64,000 nt of DNA from Toxoplasma gondii ME49 (Eukaryota > Apicomplexa > Conoidasida > Eucoccidiorida > Sarcocystidae): positions 2,887,529 through 2,951,528 of the forward strand of contig NC_031480.1 of the NCBI RefSeq assembly GCF_000006565.2, read 5' to 3'. Positions 25,486 to 37,228 of the stretch are shown piece by piece. A program made the position numbers and the translations under genes. How positions within the stretch are numbered: the first letter of the stretch is position 1; each line of letters begins with the position of its first letter. The notes under the pieces were generated by a model, which saw only the letters and a list, made by a program, of their open reading frames with translations, searched no databases and was not told the origin of the DNA.

Positions 25486-26980
25486 GGCGAAAAACGAAAC
25501 GCGTCTGCGCCATGAATTTATGAGAGCAGAGGAATGCGTTAGGTCGTGTGAATCTGATGTGGTAGCAGAAGCGGTGGACGGGGACAACAAAGAAGAGGGT
25601 AAGGAGCCGCTGATTCATGGCGGAATTATTTCGCAGGAATGGCGGACAAAGCACATTATGGAGGATCCAAAGCACTTGCAACGGTGACGTTGCGCAGCTA
25701 TTGTCGCACACTGACACTGCATTGAAAAGTGTAGGCAGAACAGCGTATCAGAGAAACTTTCCACAATTCCAACATTTCTGGCTGTGGAACGCCGACAGAA
25801 AAGTAGTGCTATGACAGTAAATTGTATTGCGTGCGCCAGTTCGAAGTACTCGCTTCAGGAGGTAATCCACGACTACCTTTCACACGACAGGCGTTTTCAC
25901 ACATAATGTGAACGAGATGATTTGGGGCGTATAGCGCGGCTTGTTTTGTACTCGGATCTCTTGAGCAGTCGGAGCAATGTATTCTTCGGGTCTGAACTGG
26001 CGCTTCAATGCTGATTATAGGGAATCCTTGCAATAGAAAGTGCGGTGGTCGCATTTGTCACTCCAAACAGTGTCCAAGTGCAGAACTGCAGAATTTGCCG
26101 AACTAGCAGTTCATATACGATGTCTGGCACGACGAAGCCTATACAGAAAAACAGTTTGTAAATATGCAAGGAAGAGCGCAGTGGCTGTTCCACAGAAAAT
26201 CCAGACTACGTGACGGGCACAAACTGACTCGATATCTAGCACCAAGAAGTATATCTTGATGGTCAGCGGCAAGAGTTTGTCCGCTGTTTTTTCGATGCGT
26301 ACCCCAAATAGTTTTCAAGGTGAACGAAGAAAAGCTACAGCCACAACAGCGTAGCATGCTATATGGAAACTGCTTCGCTTTACCACACATGGTTTGTACT
26401 CCTATTGCGAAGTACACCTACAAAAGCTGCCGAGAAGCAAATGCCGGCACGTTAGCTTTCGTGTAGGGAAGTGACACTGAAACGGCTCAGTGTCCTATGA
26501 CGTCACCATCGAGTAGTTTTCTCGGCAAATCTATCGGGCAGGGGTCTCGCGGTGGCAGTGAAGTCTGTTACTACATTTGGAGGAACTCATTTATCTGAAC
26601 AGGAGTCAATCGGGACGAAACCACATACAGAATACAACACACAACTCTTTTTCCCAGGAGTAGATGCTAAACATCAGACTTGTTTGCCAGTGTAACTGGT
26701 AGCTGAATTTATATGAAAGCAGTCGCTTGCCGGTCACAGGAATCAAAGTAAGACCAGCCGTTTTATCATCAAAGCACATATGCAAAACGGGAGATATGCG
26801 TCATTCAGACATAACGGACAATTTATTCAATAGTCTTGATTGGCGCGCCAACAAGTGGTTATTGGTTGCCAACAAAAACTGACTCTTGCTAAAATAAACT
26901 TTCCAGTACAACAATGATCGTCGTACAGCCACAGATCAGATGCTTCCGAAGCGTGGACGCACCTAAAGCCGTTGCACGCG
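25486..26980. promoter_or_regulatory. Tandem spacer: ApiAP2 3' end and DHHC promoter
   Basis: Both flanking genes are on the minus strand, so this stretch should hold the 3' UTR of the ApiAP2 gene and the promoter of the DHHC gene. No open frame here carries a recognisable motif and no RNA gene was seen. Confidence 0.45.
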
Positions 26981-28960
26981 TCACATTTCCCCTTCCGCTA
27001 CGTTGTGTTGACATTGCATTTGGGAGACGATGATCATTGCTGCATTGAGAAGCGACTCAGGCGAGTCTTTACCCGACTCCCCTTCGTTCCTCAAGATGCC
27101 GTCCACGACCGTCTCCAAACCCGCAGAAGAAGGAATCATTAGGTTTTCTCGGTTCACGATAGTGGTCCCTGACAAGGGAATGCCGCCGTCCGGCAGGTTT
27201 ACAACTCCATATGGCTCCCCTTGATGTTGCTTCCAGTCCAGAGCAAGTTCCCTCAATTTTTGTGTCAGCACTTCTTCTCGTTCTGCCGCCCTTATTCGGT
27301 ACAATGTAGCTACGGTTTTGGCCGCCTCAAACCCGCCTAGAAGCTTTGGAGAAAAACTTTTCGTTAGGACCTTCCCTTTTCCATAACATCGCACTTTCCA
27401 CAGACTTTTCTGGTTGTCGAAAAGGACGCCTTCACACCCGCCCTCCCAGCGGTGCGAAAAGACAGGCTCTCCTGTTCTGTCACACCTCAAGTAACCGAAT
27501 TTATTGGACAGGTGACATCCAGCAATCGGATTTCTCCAGTCGACATCGGCCAGAGGGCCAAGGAGAGAGGAGACAAAACGCGGAATAGGATGATCGAGAC
27601 CCCCAGAATTGCCCGTCCCTCTTGTCGATCTCTCGGTTAAGGCCCTTCGTGGCCGTCGTTTCCGATGAGGGGCTCGTGGGGGCGGACGACAAAAGCCTGT
27701 CTGGTCTCTATGGCTTGCACCAGGAGAGAATGACACACAGGATGACACGGCAGAGACAGGCTGCTGTCTCAAAAGACCCAGACGCTGCATATCTGGTAGA
27801 CAGAGAGCCAGTTCCTCATGGGACGCCGAAATGGACGGATGTGATACCGGTTCCGGGAGTTTGCCAGGCGATTCACTGCAGGGAGTTAGAGAGTCGAGCT
27901 CAGCCGCAGGCGGAGATAGAGAAGGTGTTGACGTCTGTAAGGGTGACAGTTTCAATTCTACTCCGGTCTTCCTTCCGTGATATGCTTGATTACTCCGAGT
28001 CGATCCCTGTCGTCCAGGAGCTCCATTTCGACTTCGCCCTTCTGCCTTTTTCCGCTTCCTCTCCTGGTGCGATGACATTCTTTGTTTTAGGCGTGGCGAC
28101 TTCTGTCTGCACCCGAATGGCTCACTATAAGAGGCAGCAGAAGAAGAGTTTGAAGGACAAGGCGGGCACGAAGTTGGAACATGCATGAGGAAGGACTCCT
28201 CGGCGGGAGCCGGAGAACAGTTCGCTGGCACGGCCGCTCTTATAGACAGAGGGAGACGTGGGCATGTGCCTCCTGTGAAGGCCCAGAAAGACCGTAAAAG
28301 GTTCTGATCTTCCTCAGTGGGCGAGTAACGAATGCACGCGGGGGTCAAGCTACAGGTGCCTTGTGGTTCAAACCTAGACTGGAGAGACGCATCACCACAA
28401 GCAGGGACTGAAGAAAAATACTCTGGCACAGAAGCCGTTAAAGCATTGTGACATGCGGGGAAACAAAAGGAACTCATTTGGTTGTATGAATAAAGAGCGT
28501 AAAAGTCGGTATGAGGGAGAGAGTGGCAGAGCCACTGAGGGTCCCACCCTAAAAGCGTGCCTTCGTGATCTAGATATGGACAATCACTCGTTCTCAAAGG
28601 TACAGGTACCCCGTGTTCTTGTTCCTCCTGAGCATCACATACAGGAGTATTCGTTCTGTTCGCCAACATCCACTGCATGGCTCTACACTCATCCGGCTCT
28701 CTGTCCACTAATGAGAGTTTTGCCCTTGTCTCAGCAGCGGAGGAATTGCTGGTTGCTGAATAGTACCCGGCTTCCGCTGCCTGCGGTGCAGCGTGCCCTT
28801 CCGTTTGGGCATCTTTCTCATATCTGCTCCATATCTGGTGCTGTTCCGCCGGTCGAAAACCGGCAGTGTTGCCCGCTTGGACCATTAATGATTCTTCTTG
28901 GAGGCCAAAGAAGGATGGGACACTGGCAACAAAAGCATTCTCTTCTTCAGACGCATTCAT
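26981..28960 (-). CDS. ApiAP2-family DNA-binding protein
   Basis: A single uninterrupted frame of 659 residues starts at an ATG with purine at -3. Residues ~508-560 form an AP2 domain of the apicomplexan type: CEGVLFDNQKSLWKVRCY gives the first strands, TKSFSPK the third strand, and GGFEAAKTVATLYR the helix. The rest is Ser/Pro/Cys-rich and probably disordered, with a basic patch around RKRRPRRALTERSTRG shortly before the domain that may serve in nuclear import. A helical C-terminal tail follows the domain. ApiAP2 proteins are the main sequence-specific transcription factors of Apicomplexa. Which member this is, and its DNA site, cannot be told here. A single AP2 domain is seen; no second copy or AP2-associated domain was recognised. 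Confidence 0.88.
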   Translation of the reverse strand: MNASEEENAFVASVPSFFGLQEESLMVQAGNTAGFRPAEQHQIWSRYEKDAQTEGHAAPQAAEAGYYSATSNSSAAETRAKLSLVDREPDECRAMQWMLANRTNTPVCDAQEEQEHGVPVPLRTSDCPYLDHEGTLLGWDPQWLCHSLPHTDFYALYSYNQMSSFCFPACHNALTASVPEYFSSVPACGDASLQSRFEPQGTCSLTPACIRYSPTEEDQNLLRSFWAFTGGTCPRLPLSIRAAVPANCSPAPAEESFLMHVPTSCPPCPSNSSSAASYSEPFGCRQKSPRLKQRMSSHQERKRKKAEGRSRNGAPGRQGSTRSNQAYHGRKTGVELKLSPLQTSTPSLSPPAAELDSLTPCSESPGKLPEPVSHPSISASHEELALCLPDMQRLGLLRQQPVSAVSSCVSFSPGASHRDQTGFCRPPPRAPHRKRRPRRALTERSTRGTGNSGGLDHPIPRFVSSLLGPLADVDWRNPIAGCHLSNKFGYLRCDRTGEPVFSHRWEGGCEGVLFDNQKSLWKVRCYGKGKVLTKSFSPKLLGGFEAAKTVATLYRIRAAEREEVLTQKLRELALDWKQHQGEPYGVVNLPDGGIPLSGTTIVNRENLMIPSSAGLETVVDGILRNEGESGKDSPESLLNAAMIIVSQMQCQHNVAEGEM

Positions 28961-31900
28961 TCCTTGCGATATATCGACGAGTCGGGACTGGTTTCAGGAA
29001 GGAACGCTTTGGAGGTTATGGCTGTTATAAGGTCCGTTATCGTGAGAAATCGAGGCTGATGAGTGGCCGGAGCGCGGAGTTGCTCTGGCATATCTGCTTG
29101 AGAAAAAAAGTCTTCTGCGGATGCAAGGGGAATCATGATTCAACCACTGTTGCACTCTGCAGCGAAAATGGGGGTGTGTGATGACAACCTACTGGGAAAT
29201 CGAAGCGAGAGGAAGTTACCAAAGCCCGCATAGGCAGGGGAAGAAACGTATATCGCGTCAAATTTACGGTGTGCAAACAAGCCACCGCCGATCGCTCAGC
29301 TGCTCACACGCCTAGCTTCAATGTTTGAGTGTGACAGCAACTCATATTGGTATCGCAAATCAAAGAATACGAAAAAGGCAGGCAAAAGTCGGAGAAAGCA
29401 AAAACACTGCCTGTGACCAGGTCCGTAGCAAGTATTGAGGCACCGCTTCCACTCTCTTGAGGTGCAGTAAGAGCGTTTGCCGACGTGATTTAAACCCTTT
29501 GATCTGAGGGATAAACGTCTGCGCGATGAGGTAGAGGCTACACCCTTGCAGGACACAAAAATTCTGTAGGCGCAGGGTCTGTTGCAACAAAGAAATTTCG
29601 AGGTTTACTCTCTCCTAGGAAGAAAACAGGGTTTCACACTGCTGCGGCTGTGCAGCGCTCGTATGCTCGTGCTACCAGCCACGACGGACGGTCGTTGCGA
29701 CAAAAAAGCACACACTCATGATACAGATTCAAGATTTTGAGTGATTGTATTGAAATGCTAGGGGAGCTGGTTAGTACCACCACTCTGGGGATTACAAGCA
29801 GATCTTAGCCCCCTCTGTCTCAGAATTTGCATGGCGGATCAAACGCCGCGGACCCATACACCGCAGTGCTGCTGGGTGAGCGACCCATGAATGATTTCGT
29901 CGCACTTTGGAATTTGTCCGATAGCATATATGCCTCAAAACAGAGCTCACGTTCTGTCAAATGCTCTAGGGTTTATGAAACTTCTCTGCGGAGTGTGTCT
30001 ACGCGCCTATGCTTCTTCCGTGTTTTTCAACCAGATGTGTATAAAACGTTTTCCAGCGTTGGCTACATCTAGCTGAGTACCGCTACCTCATTGTTGACCA
30101 CTACAAAACCCCAATGTGCTAAAATGAATCACATCTGCCGGAACTGGAAAGCTAGCCTTTCTGGTCTTTGGTGTCCGTTTTGTGCTCTGCGGCGTGACAA
30201 GGAAGTACGCCTTTTGCACTGGGTGAGTGGCAGACCCACCAACAAGTTGAGCCGCGCGGCTGAAAAAAAAACAGAAGACCAAGCATACTCCGAGACACTT
30301 GCGTGACACTACATATTCCCGAACATCCGTATAAGGTACAAGTGCCCATTACCCAGAGTATGAATTCCAAATTGGAACGTCAACCCCTTAGGTGATGTGC
30401 GTAGTCTAGTTTCAGCGGTCTTTCAGAATTTCTGTTCCATTTACTGCCCCTAATTAGAAACCTAACGGACTCTAGGAAAAATCACTGTCATATAGCTAGG
30501 CGGTAAACCTGGGGAAAGACACAGGTTCTCAGGTTACCGGAGACTACACGGCTCTACACTGAAGCGATGTCCCTCTACCACGACTCAAACCACTTTGTGT
30601 TGCAACGGAATTTACCCGCTCTAAACGGTGAACGCGAGGAGGCAAGAACTGTATCGTTTCTGTGTAAACGCTACAACAGTATTGGTATCCGATATGGGAG
30701 GACATATTGGAATCCTTGTTGTTTGACGCTTGCAAAGGCGATGCCTCACAAGCATCAGAAACAGAAACGCAAGAAAGACGGCTTATCAGAACGTTAAAAT
30801 ATCGTTCAGGTGTGGCCAAGAAGCAAACAGCGAACTCGTGCCCAGACCAAGTAAGGAACTAAAATTCAGCAAACAGCCGCTTGGTTCACATCGCGACTCG
30901 AAAAATTCGCCACACAACTTCACGGTCTCAGTTTGAAGTCACTCAACCACGTATTACCACAAAGGGCGCATAGGCCATTTGCACTTTGTCCATACTTCAT
31001 AAAACATGTTTAGACATTTCATATACACGCCTATATATATATATGCATTATATATATGTACGCAGATGAACATATTGAAGGACGCATGCAGATGTGCGCA
31101 GTCTACATCGTGTGAGATACGGCGCCCTACCAGCGTTCCCGATTGTTTTGCATGCGCGAACAAGAAGGTTGTCTTTTTTTTGCGGCGCATATGAACGTCA
31201 GTTCACCGTTTTCCCACCTCGTTCCGTGGATTTTCTCCGATTAAAACAGCCCTTGCTTTTCGTGGTCGCACTGCTTCATAAAATGGAGAGAATTGTCTTC
31301 GTACAGCGGCCCCCTGTTCCGCTGCTGGCGCATTGCTCGGGTCAGAGGCGGACTTTCCCTGTTTTTTTCGACACCAACGTGCGTTCTGCTTCCATTCTAT
31401 GAATAATCTTCTTGCCGTTCGTATTTATTGTGTATGGATCTGTGAAAGAACGCTTCTGTGCATCTCCAGAGCGTGAATAGTTCTCTTTTCCCTTGTCTCT
31501 AAAACAGCTTTTTGACCGCATGCGTGCAACCTTCGTCGTCGGGAGTCACCGCGTTGCTCTTGTTCACCTTGATTAGAAATGTTCTTCCGACCTAACAACT
31601 CTCCGCCAACTTCTCTTTCCCTGACGATTCGGTCTCTCCGCAGTCTTCTCACAGGCAGACACCGTTCTGCGTCGCACTTTTTTCCCTGCGTTTCGTCTCC
31701 CCAGTGGTCTACACGAAAGTTGATACTGGTGTCGAAGGCTGAAGGAGTTTCAGTTAATTGCAAGCGACAGGTGCAAAAAGCGTCGAGCGCCACCCTTCCA
31801 CACTCGCCTGCGAAACGCGAGGAGACACGGAAGGCAACGAAGCTCCAGGCAAAGATCTTGCTGTTCTGTTCTAATGCCCCGTGGTAAACACAGCCAAAGA

Positions 31901-32940
31901 AGGACGGAAGGCCTTAGGTACTACAGTGTCTCGGTTGATTCGATTTCAGTTGTAACGGTATGCTGTACAATGTGAGCTAGGCTCTCTTATTACACATTAC
32001 ACAGGGGGATTCCCAGGTTTATGTAAACTACTTTTTTTCTGCGGAGTATACACACCACGAGTTGGGAACTCCTGGGTTTGATCTTGAAGTTCTTCGTTGA
32101 CCGGATTCAACTTTTCTATTGCTCCCCTTCCATCCTCGACGGTGTGAAACTCCCTTTTCCTCTGCACGGCTTCACGGCCTTCAAACGTTCCTCGCTTGCC
32201 TCTGCCTCCTTCTCTGGTAATACCAGCCTGTACAGACTGCGTGTTCGGCGGATTCTGTGAGCATCGCCGGCTAAGTTCTTGAGCCTGTGCAAAAAATAGC
32301 CGGCGGCGGCAGCGGTCGGCTTGGGTTTCTTCCTTTTCCCGTTGGAGACAGAGGCGCTTTTTCCCAGCCGAACTCTCCGCTCTTCCACCTCCGTTCTCTG
32401 TCTTTGCTTCGTCTGTTTCTGACCGCACTTGAAGAACTCGCTGAAGCGACTTTTGTCCTGTGTCGTTCCGTCTTCTAGGGTATGCGCGCGCATGCGTGCT
32501 GCGTTCTCTTTCCTCTGCAAAAGAAAGGGAGACTCAGTTCTCTTTCGTACGCTGATGCAGCACCAGCATTCGATTCGACTGCGCTCCTCTTTTTCTCTAC
32601 TCGGACCTCGCTTCTTCACGTTGTTCGTCCTCTTCGGTCTGCTTTCTTTCGTTCGTCGTTTTAAATCAGTTCTCTTTCTTCTCGTCCTCCGTCGATCGTC
32701 TTCCTCACCTCTTCTGTTTTTCCTGCGTCATGTGTTTCTCCTTTTTCCTCTTTATTAACTCTTGGCACTTCGGCTGTTGAAACTCGACGCACCGACGGCG
32801 AGAGGGTCGCTTGAGAGAGACACTTGGAGTCTGCACAGAGGAAGCTTCTCGCCGCCTCTCGAGGTGCAGACTGTCGGTGGAGGAAGGAAGGGAGAGTGCC
32901 AGCTGGTTCGCTCTCAGGCAAGAAGCGTTTTCTTTCAATC
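28961..32940. promoter_or_regulatory. 4-kb divergent spacer, ApiAP2 gene and TAF9-like gene
   Basis: This long stretch lies between two divergently transcribed genes and should contain both promoters and 5' UTRs. Open frames are short and motif-free. A small (TA)n/TGCATTA tract is at 31032-31058. From ~31.2 kb to 32.9 kb the + strand becomes pyrimidine-rich with CTTTC/TTCTC runs, which suggests the 5' UTR or promoter of the downstream gene. No RNA gene was seen. Confidence 0.5.
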
Positions 32941-35002
32941 ATGAGGGACGAACGGAACGGAGCTACGAGTCGACCGCGGGGTCGCCCTCACTCGGAAGGG
33001 AAGGAAGGAGAGGAAGGCAAGGGAGAAAAGGAAGCGAGCTGCAAGGAAACAGAAGGAAGCGGCGTCGTCGTTCTCCCTTCAATGGCGGAGACAGTCCAGA
33101 GACTTCTTGCGGAGGCGGGGATTGAAAAACGCGACGATCGTGTAGTCCATCTCCTCGTCGACTTGCTACAGAGTAAGACACTCTCTTCGTTGCTGCTGTT
33201 CCGCAAGGAGCTCTCGAGCCTTGATGGTTTTAAATCGTGAGGCTACTGAATGGTTAATTGGAGGACTTGCTGTCCTTGGTATCAGTAGTATCGTAGTTGT
33301 CAGTCGATGGGTGCACACATGATCGGAACTCTCTGTTGGAGGTACCTGGTTTTGTGTTCTCCTTTGTCTCAGTCTCATCTTTCACCTTGCGGTTTCTTCC
33401 CTGCTTGAAACAGGACGCGCCCTGCGTCGGGAACTTCGGTGCTTCTCGTGCAAGCGTCTCCGCGCTTTCTTTCGAATTCGCTTTTCTTCTCGCCGCTCAG
33501 TTGCAGTCCCCTTTGCACTCTCCAAGTAGTTACAGATATCACTCCACCGTGTGGAGCTCCTTCAGAAGCAGTTTATGTCCATTTGCTCGCATTCGACGTC
33601 TAGTTGGAGACGCGACAGGAGAGGCAATCTCGGATGCCGCATGCGACACCAGCCTCCCCCGTCGGAGACCCGTGACTCCTTCGCGCGTCTCCGTTTCTGT
33701 TCTTCTCAGGAGAGACTCTCTCACTCTTAGCCGACGCAGCTGACATCGTGGACTACCGCCAGAAAGCAGCGCATGCAGGCGGATCGAGTTCCGAGAAAGT
33801 GGAGAGCAAAGAAGGAAAACAGGGAGCGCTGGCTGCCCGTGCAGGCGACAAAAAGAGCCGACAGGCGGGGCGCGGTCCAGCGTCGATGTGCATCGAAGAA
33901 GAAGATGCAAATGTCGCTGTGCAGGAGTACACACAAAAATACGTCGTGCAACCCAACGTCGTCTTGGTAGGTTTTGTGAACGGGGAAACTTCCTCTCGAT
34001 CAGTGTTTCGGTCGTTCACTTTCTCGCCTCTTTTTTCTGTCGTCTGTGTTCCGCGCAGCTGTAGATGTCTCGATTTGTCGCGCGTCTCCTGCTTCGATCG
34101 GTCGCTCGTTTTTAGAGAGGGCAGACGTATCTGCATCGCCACATGTCTCTGTGTGCAGGTGTACAGACAGCTATATGCATCTGTCAATCTACATATTTGG
34201 TCGTGTAGTCACGAGTTTACTGTCATCCAACGCGTATGCTTCTGTCGCAGAAGATGCGCTCTAAGGCCCCGTCCTCCTAAAGACCACAGACGACATGCGT
34301 AGCTTCTGGAAGCTCGATAAGTCACGTTTAGCCTATTTCGCGTTTTTGCATGGTCGTCGGGCGACTCGACATGGCAGACTTTGCATCGCCGTCTCTGCTG
34401 CTGTGTGATCGCAGGACAGTGCACGGTTGTGCAGCTTGAGCAACAGCCTGGCTGTCGGGCAGTCGACAGCGGCTGAGTTAATTCTCCATCGTGCGGTACC
34501 TACAGGAAGCGCTGAAGGCACCTCGTCGCCTTTGTTGGGGGAGCCTTTCGTTCTGCGGCCTGTCGCGAGCGGCTCTGGAGGTGGCGGAACTTCTTCTGGG
34601 CTCTCTGGGTCGAGTTTCGGATCGGCCGGACCCAGCGGCTCTGCCGCGTCGTCTGGGACGCATGCAATTGTTACAGCCGCCACCAACAAACACGTACTCG
34701 GAGCCATGCCTCAGGGCTTGCCGCCGTACCTTCCCGAAGATGTGAGTGTCAATACACTCATGCCGTCTTGGTCGCTGAGATCCAGTTCGTGCGCTGGCAA
34801 ACTGCCTGCGGATGGTGGGGAAAAGCGCGGCAGAGAAAGCGAGATGGGAGAGGCAGAAACGGGGGGAAGAGGACAGAGACGCAGCGCGCAGGAAGCGAAA
34901 GAGGGTGCAGACCTAGAGGCCTGCGACCGATGGCCCGCGGGACAAGACGATGAAAACAATGACGGAGCTGAAATGTTCTTTCAAAAGGAACACCCTTTCT
35001 AA
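32941..35002 (+). CDS. TAF9: TAF9-like histone-fold protein, TFIID/SAGA subunit
   Basis: Three exons, 32941-33172, 33710-33966 and 34415-35002, join in phase for ~358 residues. After a basic, Gly/Glu-rich leader, residues ~50-98 ([39 protein letters not shown]) fit helices 1 and 2 of a TAF9-type histone fold, and residues ~139-152 ([12 protein letters not shown]) fit helix 3, corresponding to human DADDVRLAIQ. Between them is a ~40-residue Lys/Gly/Ser insertion. TAF9 pairs with TAF6 in TFIID and SAGA-type complexes in the nucleus. The C-terminal exon is Ser/Gly-rich, contains GLPPYLPED and ends in an acidic tail. The family match is by pattern only. A possible extra short exon near 34254-34297 could give a shorter alternative C-terminus. 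Confidence 0.7.
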
Positions 35003-35091
35003 AACTGGGAGTCAACAAATGAACACCAGACAAATCCAGTAAACGTGCGTGCTTTTGCCGGTCCACGTGCACATTCCCCCCCCCCCCCCCG

Positions 35092-35141
<50 letters not shown>

Positions 35142-35227
35142 GTATATATATGTATTTGTATATATGCATATACTCAAGCATGTGCGTATATATCTGTATA
35201 TTCTCAGACATATTCCTCTCTCTCTCC

Positions 35228-35263
<36 letters not shown>

Positions 35264-36370
35264 TTGCTTGCGCAGAGCTGCGTAGATCGATGTGCATTGA
35301 GATCTACATGTGCGCACGTGGATATATGTTTCTGGGGTTTCGGGCGTACAGCCACGTTTTTAACCGCTAGGACATGTCGTCCTGGAAAAGACATTTGTGC
35401 GTTTGATGCCAGTTCTCTTTTTCATTGAACCTGCGATCTTGGTTACTCCCTTCGCATGCGGATTTAAGATTCCCTCTGACGAGAAAATGTTGCTTTTAAG
35501 GCTGCTTCGTGTTGTCTTTACACGACTTCTTCACGCCGCTTTCAGCGCGTGCTGGGTGTAGTTTTGTTTTCCTACACATCTTCAACTCATATTTACGAGG
35601 TTCGAGCAACCCTGGGGGTGCAGGGGTACCGCGCGTAGCGTCCCTTTTGATCTTCATTTGCGAGTGGCGAAGGCAAAGCGTTTATTCATTCAACTGTGTT
35701 GATCTTGAAGCGCGTGGAGATCGGTAGATTTGACGCGCGGGAGAATCCGAAGACCCACAAGCAAGGACATCAGGTCTTTTGTGCTTCTTGAGAGATATTA
35801 AAGAACTTGTTTTTCCGGCCAAACAAACAAACCCGACATCACAACGGCGCGACACTTCACTCTGGCGACTGCTTTGCTTCTGAAAGACACTCACAGGCAG
35901 TGTCCATCAGCTTCAGTGTCATGTAAATGCCCTTGTGTATTCAAAGTACCTATGCACTCGCATGCGCCCTCGGAAGACACCAGACCGTCAGGAGATGCCT
36001 ATGGACGAAAAACCGTTTCCAAACCACCGACAGAACGTACGCTTTGCATTCGCAGGGCAGGCACAGCTGCCTACGCTGCGAGCAAAGCTCGCGTTTAGAC
36101 GAGTTGAGATCGGTGACAGGAGGAAGAATCCGATCCGTGTATTCCATACAAGCAAAAATCAGAAATGAGACTCCCAAAAAGTGCAAATCAAATGCTATTT
36201 GTACACCTGTTGTTTTGGAGATCCTTCGATGCATGCATCCGCGACACAGAGAGCTGCATTTGAGTTGCTTCTTGTTTCGTCACGAAGTGGGCAGTTTCGT
36301 AACTTCTTACATGGACGCAAAAAAACAAAAGGCACATTTCTTTTCATCAAATCACAGATGGCACATGCGT
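35003..36370. other. Spacer after TAF9-like gene with microsatellites
   Basis: Apart from the compound microsatellites at 35076-35261 I see no gene, only short motif-free frames. The TAF9-like 3' UTR should start here. Confidence 0.5.
35076..35261. repeat. Compound C15-(CT)n-(TA)n microsatellite and second (TA)n
   Basis: A run of 15 C at 35076-35090 is followed after one G by (CT)n to about 35110, then (TA)n interrupted by G to about 35154. A second pure (TA)n lies at 35229-35261, itself preceded by a short CT run. Confidence 0.92.
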
Positions 36371-36440
36371 GCGTCAGCCGGGACTCGAACCCGGGTCGCA
36401 ACCTTGGGAGGGTTGCATCCTACCCCTGGACTACTGACGC
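36371..36440 (-). tRNA. tRNA-Gly(CCC)
   Basis: The reverse complement folds as a complete 70-base cloverleaf: acceptor stem GCGTCAG paired with CTGACGC, D arm GTCC...GGAT, anticodon stem CAACC/GGTTG with loop CTCCCAA, variable CGAC, and T arm CCGGG-TTCGAGT-CCCGG. The anticodon is CCC, so it reads GGG glycine codons. The internal B box is the canonical GGTTCGAGTCC. No intron is present and CCA is not encoded, as expected for a nuclear tRNA. A run of seven T on the transcribed strand (36318-36324 as A on the + strand) lies about 47 bases downstream and could terminate RNA polymerase III. The gene stands alone in intergenic DNA. Confidence 0.97.
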
Positions 36441-37228
36441 TGTTGGCGCTGCGCTCTGTCGCGAGTTTTGCTCCCTTCTTTCCGTATCTTGTTATATTAA
36501 TGGGAAAGAGATGGAAAAGCGTAGCTGCTTTGCTGCTGAAAAAGTGTGTGCTTTGGTCAGTTGCAGTCGGGGAAGCCACCACAAGCGCGCTCGTTCCCTC
36601 GTGTCAGGGAGAGAGGAAGAATTGGCATAAATTGCACATGTTGGATGTCTCCCTTATTGAGTGGATGCATCTTCTTACAAGTAAGGCTTTTAATGAAACA
36701 ATCTCACCCGAAACACAACTGAGTGCCAGTCGGCAGGCAGCACCACTTCATGTGTCGTGTCTGAATGGTGTTTCGGAAAACTCTCGCGCCAGGTGACTGC
36801 TTTCTCCCTTTCCGTGTTGATGATGATACCTTTTGCCGGACTGTTTTCATCTTGTGTTTCACAATGACGGTTGCTCATCTAAAAAGAGCGACAGGCGATC
36901 GCGGCAGACGCCGGCGAACTCCTCCCAGATGAGGCCTGATGAATCGGGGAAACGGCGACCGAAGGGGAGCACTCGCTTTCCTTGTTTTCTTCACATCTCG
37001 AAAGACACTGCATCAAAAACAGTTCCAGAGACAGATTTTCTCTGAGCACTCTTGCAACCATCTTTCCTACCCCATGTTCTTTTTTGACTGTGAGCGACGA
37101 CCCAAAGTCGGTGGAACTCGAAGAAAAAGTCAATCGAGATTCGTCTGAGACCACAGGACGAGTACTTTAAGTTGCCAACACAGATCTTACGCTACTAGGA
37201 ACAAGAGGGTGCGGAAATTCCGGTGAAA
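36441..37228. other. Spacer between tRNA-Gly and the 37-kb exons
   Basis: No gene could be supported. A + strand stretch near 37090-37165 has coding-like text (SDDPKSVELEEKVNRDSSE) followed by a stop, with no clear start or splice partner. It could be an upstream exon. Confidence 0.35.

Noticed and set aside
27622..28188. 188-codon + strand frame
   Set aside because: Antisense shadow of the ApiAP2 coding region.
28453..29181. 242-codon + strand frame
   Set aside because: Antisense shadow of the ApiAP2 gene.
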